Of a stretch of DNA of 64,000 nt, positions 63,701 through 64,000 are shown in pieces. Within the stretch, counting starts at the first letter, position 1; the number at the start of each line of letters is the position of its first letter. A program made the translations under genes and the position numbers. Source of the DNA: CAYXTW01 sp964452645 (GTDB lineage: Bacteria > Zixibacteria > MSB-5A5 > GN15 > PGXB01); contig CAYVMO010000004.1 of NCBI GenBank assembly GCA_964452645.1, positions 1 to 64,000 of the forward strand. The letters run 5' to 3'. The notes beneath the pieces were generated by a model. The model saw nothing but the letters and a program-made list of their open reading frames with translations. It was not told the DNA's origin and made no database searches.

Positions 63701-64000
63701 TTACTCAGACTTTCATAATAGACATCGATTGTACTCCACATTCCGAAACCTTCGGTTTGGACGAAGAGCGTATCCTGACCTTCAGGAATATCCAACTGCA
63801 CCCAATCATAACCTCCGGGGCTTAGAATTTCGCCAATATACCAATCATCAAAATTAACGGATGTTAGTGTCGAGCAAATACTAATTCTTCCTTTTCCCGG
63901 ATCAAATACATTGATATCGAGGTCGTAAAGCCCTGATGATGGATTTTCCAAATGAAAAATAACATCTCCGGCTCCGGATTGATTGGCGACTTCATTGCCA
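60748..64000 (-). CDS. Large secreted protein with dockerin-like repeats and FCB-type sorting domain (5' end outside window)
   Basis: The frame is open to the window edge, so the N-terminus lies beyond 64000. The visible at least 1080 residues contain an N-terminal pre-peptidase-like domain (DWYIGEILSPGGYDWVQLDI), an Ig/IPT-like segment, and a region with DUF11-like repeats (QNVYIEDTLDEDFEITSFGF). Two dockerin-like repeats near the end each carry an NIFDITYLI helix (DVNCDTTVNIFDITYLITNL and its partner). The last about 80 residues run from YPNPFNPTTTIKF to KSKKMLLLK, the FlgD-like/type IX-style sorting domain. A cell-surface or scaffold role is likely. A clear terminator follows the stop. Confidence 0.85.
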   Translation of the reverse strand, partial: GNEVANQSGAGDVIFHLENPSSGLYDLDINVFDPGKGRISICSTLTSVNFDDWYIGEILSPGGYDWVQLDIPEGQDTLFVQTEGFGMWSTIDVYYESLSNPTQHWLFNNPPNGYHIEGKIISPPAGRYYLRYMDSAVLQGTGDDQKRQYMLYVSTTATPSLPPIEPTLTGLSTYTGGQGPVTVIVSGTGLDSAATVYLARESYDSVVAEYVYGDSTGTELISTFDFSGTETGEWQFIITNPSGQSDTANQAFTIETSVGVEIWVDIMGRNHIRYGRLQSFIFTIQNNGNIDAIGVPLWIAGIPENSQVELDFQFIPPPDSTDTTNWDIVPTHLIYNSEIVFPVLLSKIPAYCDGELTIKILVPVGTNQFELTAWANPAIYGSPINPAVIDCIRSLILAVTDLAPGIDCLLQLYDGLWKVLAEEIYGVRAFNHLQIMYNIMLQCTEFTGPQAELFELIKDIVKLILTIVNIDEVCSDAFPPPIPPSSASISIIPTGSSTPEDKIGPNGFDTAEDPIDSLKRYVKNTKGNYNYRIDFWNHEEATAPAQNVYIEDTLDEDFEITSFGFTDFGFLKWDIPLGGGQYFNIDVDMRPDESLLVNVEGTYDPDNRIVKWTLRSIDPITGEPPEDPMAGFLPPIDSTGYNIGWVDFTIDPLPDLITGTQITNQAFVNFDSLPACDTCPFWSPAPKERPYLNTIDADPPESEVLALPATMDSLYFTVDWAGSDGLGSGIKYYSVYYDVDSSGVYQLWLEDTTATSSEFVFTEDEHTYSFYSIATDNLGFVESPPDSFDTRTTMSFPFVCGDVNCDTTVNIFDITYLITNLYLDGPDPCHPYLADLNGRDGLKNIFDITYLISFLYLEGPSPDCIGSDKTFASVKKTPKSDSALIVCSSKEGKSVIEINSPEEIFGIEMILKSKDARTATLGSLVDGVKLYYSQDGDIITLGMVDAEGRKFIPKGKTEIIEIDGEVEILSILAADKSSQPIPFKFNNIILPREFSLDQNYPNPFNPTTTIKFALPKSSHVELEIFNILGQRVTTLINDQLDAGYYTAKWNSTDSQGREVATGVYFYRLRAGDFVKSKKMLLLK

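Overview
The window reads as a bacterial chromosome segment of moderate GC content from the Fibrobacteres-Chlorobi-Bacteroidetes neighbourhood, possibly a candidate phylum such as Zixibacteria. This is an inference from gene content. The clues are a large secreted protein with two dockerin-like repeats and a YPNPFNP-type C-terminal sorting domain, a second secreted beta-helix protein with a related tail, a Bacteroidota-style TonB-dependent receptor, and Ser/Thr kinases with WD40-like tails. The genetic code looks standard: TGA and TAG both end clearly intact genes. I saw no tRNA, rRNA, CRISPR array or intact mobile element.

Layout. 0.2-8.7 kb (minus strand): a surface-polysaccharide cluster with Wzz-like chain regulator, Wzx-like flippase and CapK/PaaK-like adenylate-forming enzyme, plus an aspartate racemase downstream and a secreted parallel beta-helix protein upstream. 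9.2-13.4 kb: a zinc-ribbon methyltransferase and a GT87-like membrane glycosyltransferase set in a gene graveyard. The graveyard holds two decayed copies of the same GT4 glycosyltransferase C-terminus, a scrap of a beta-helix gene and the end of a transposase. 13.4-21 kb: 2H phosphoesterase-like protein, PMA-type P-type ATPase, DoxX protein, a truncated serine hydrolase and a Ser/Thr kinase. 21.6-29.5 kb (minus): one operon for a ribose-type sugar ABC transporter and a secreted GH38 alpha-mannosidase. 30-32 kb: GNAT, methyltransferase and a broken nucleoside phosphorylase.

32.2-41.4 kb (minus): response regulator, histidine kinase, a PepSY-like gene with one in-frame stop, PAP2 phosphatase, TolC-like protein, RND adaptor and RND pump, probably one envelope-stress or efflux regulon. 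42-47.5 kb: a truncated outer-membrane protein, a small membrane protein, a GT9 glycosyltransferase and a TonB-dependent receptor. 48.2-52.3 kb (plus): BlaI-type repressor, BlaR1/M56-type membrane metallopeptidase with a novel-looking C-terminal repeat sensor, and a TPR plus double-DTG aspartic protease, preceded by a perfect 20-bp palindrome. 52.5-64 kb: trpS behind a near-perfect sigma-70 promoter, methyltransferases, an M23 peptidase gene broken by one TGA, a TlpA-like thioredoxin, a NUDIX hydrolase, and a large dockerin/sorting-domain protein cut by the window end.

The two observations I consider most worth follow-up are: (1) a modular dispersed repeat, about 50-160 bp, at eleven intergenic places from 21 kb onward. 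It has two alternative 5' modules placed about 58-64 bp before a common 3' module, every copy points the same way, and there are hints of compensatory base changes in small hairpins. (2) The BlaI/BlaR1-like/aspartic-protease operon, which looks like a sense-and-cleave regulatory system with no beta-lactamase attached.
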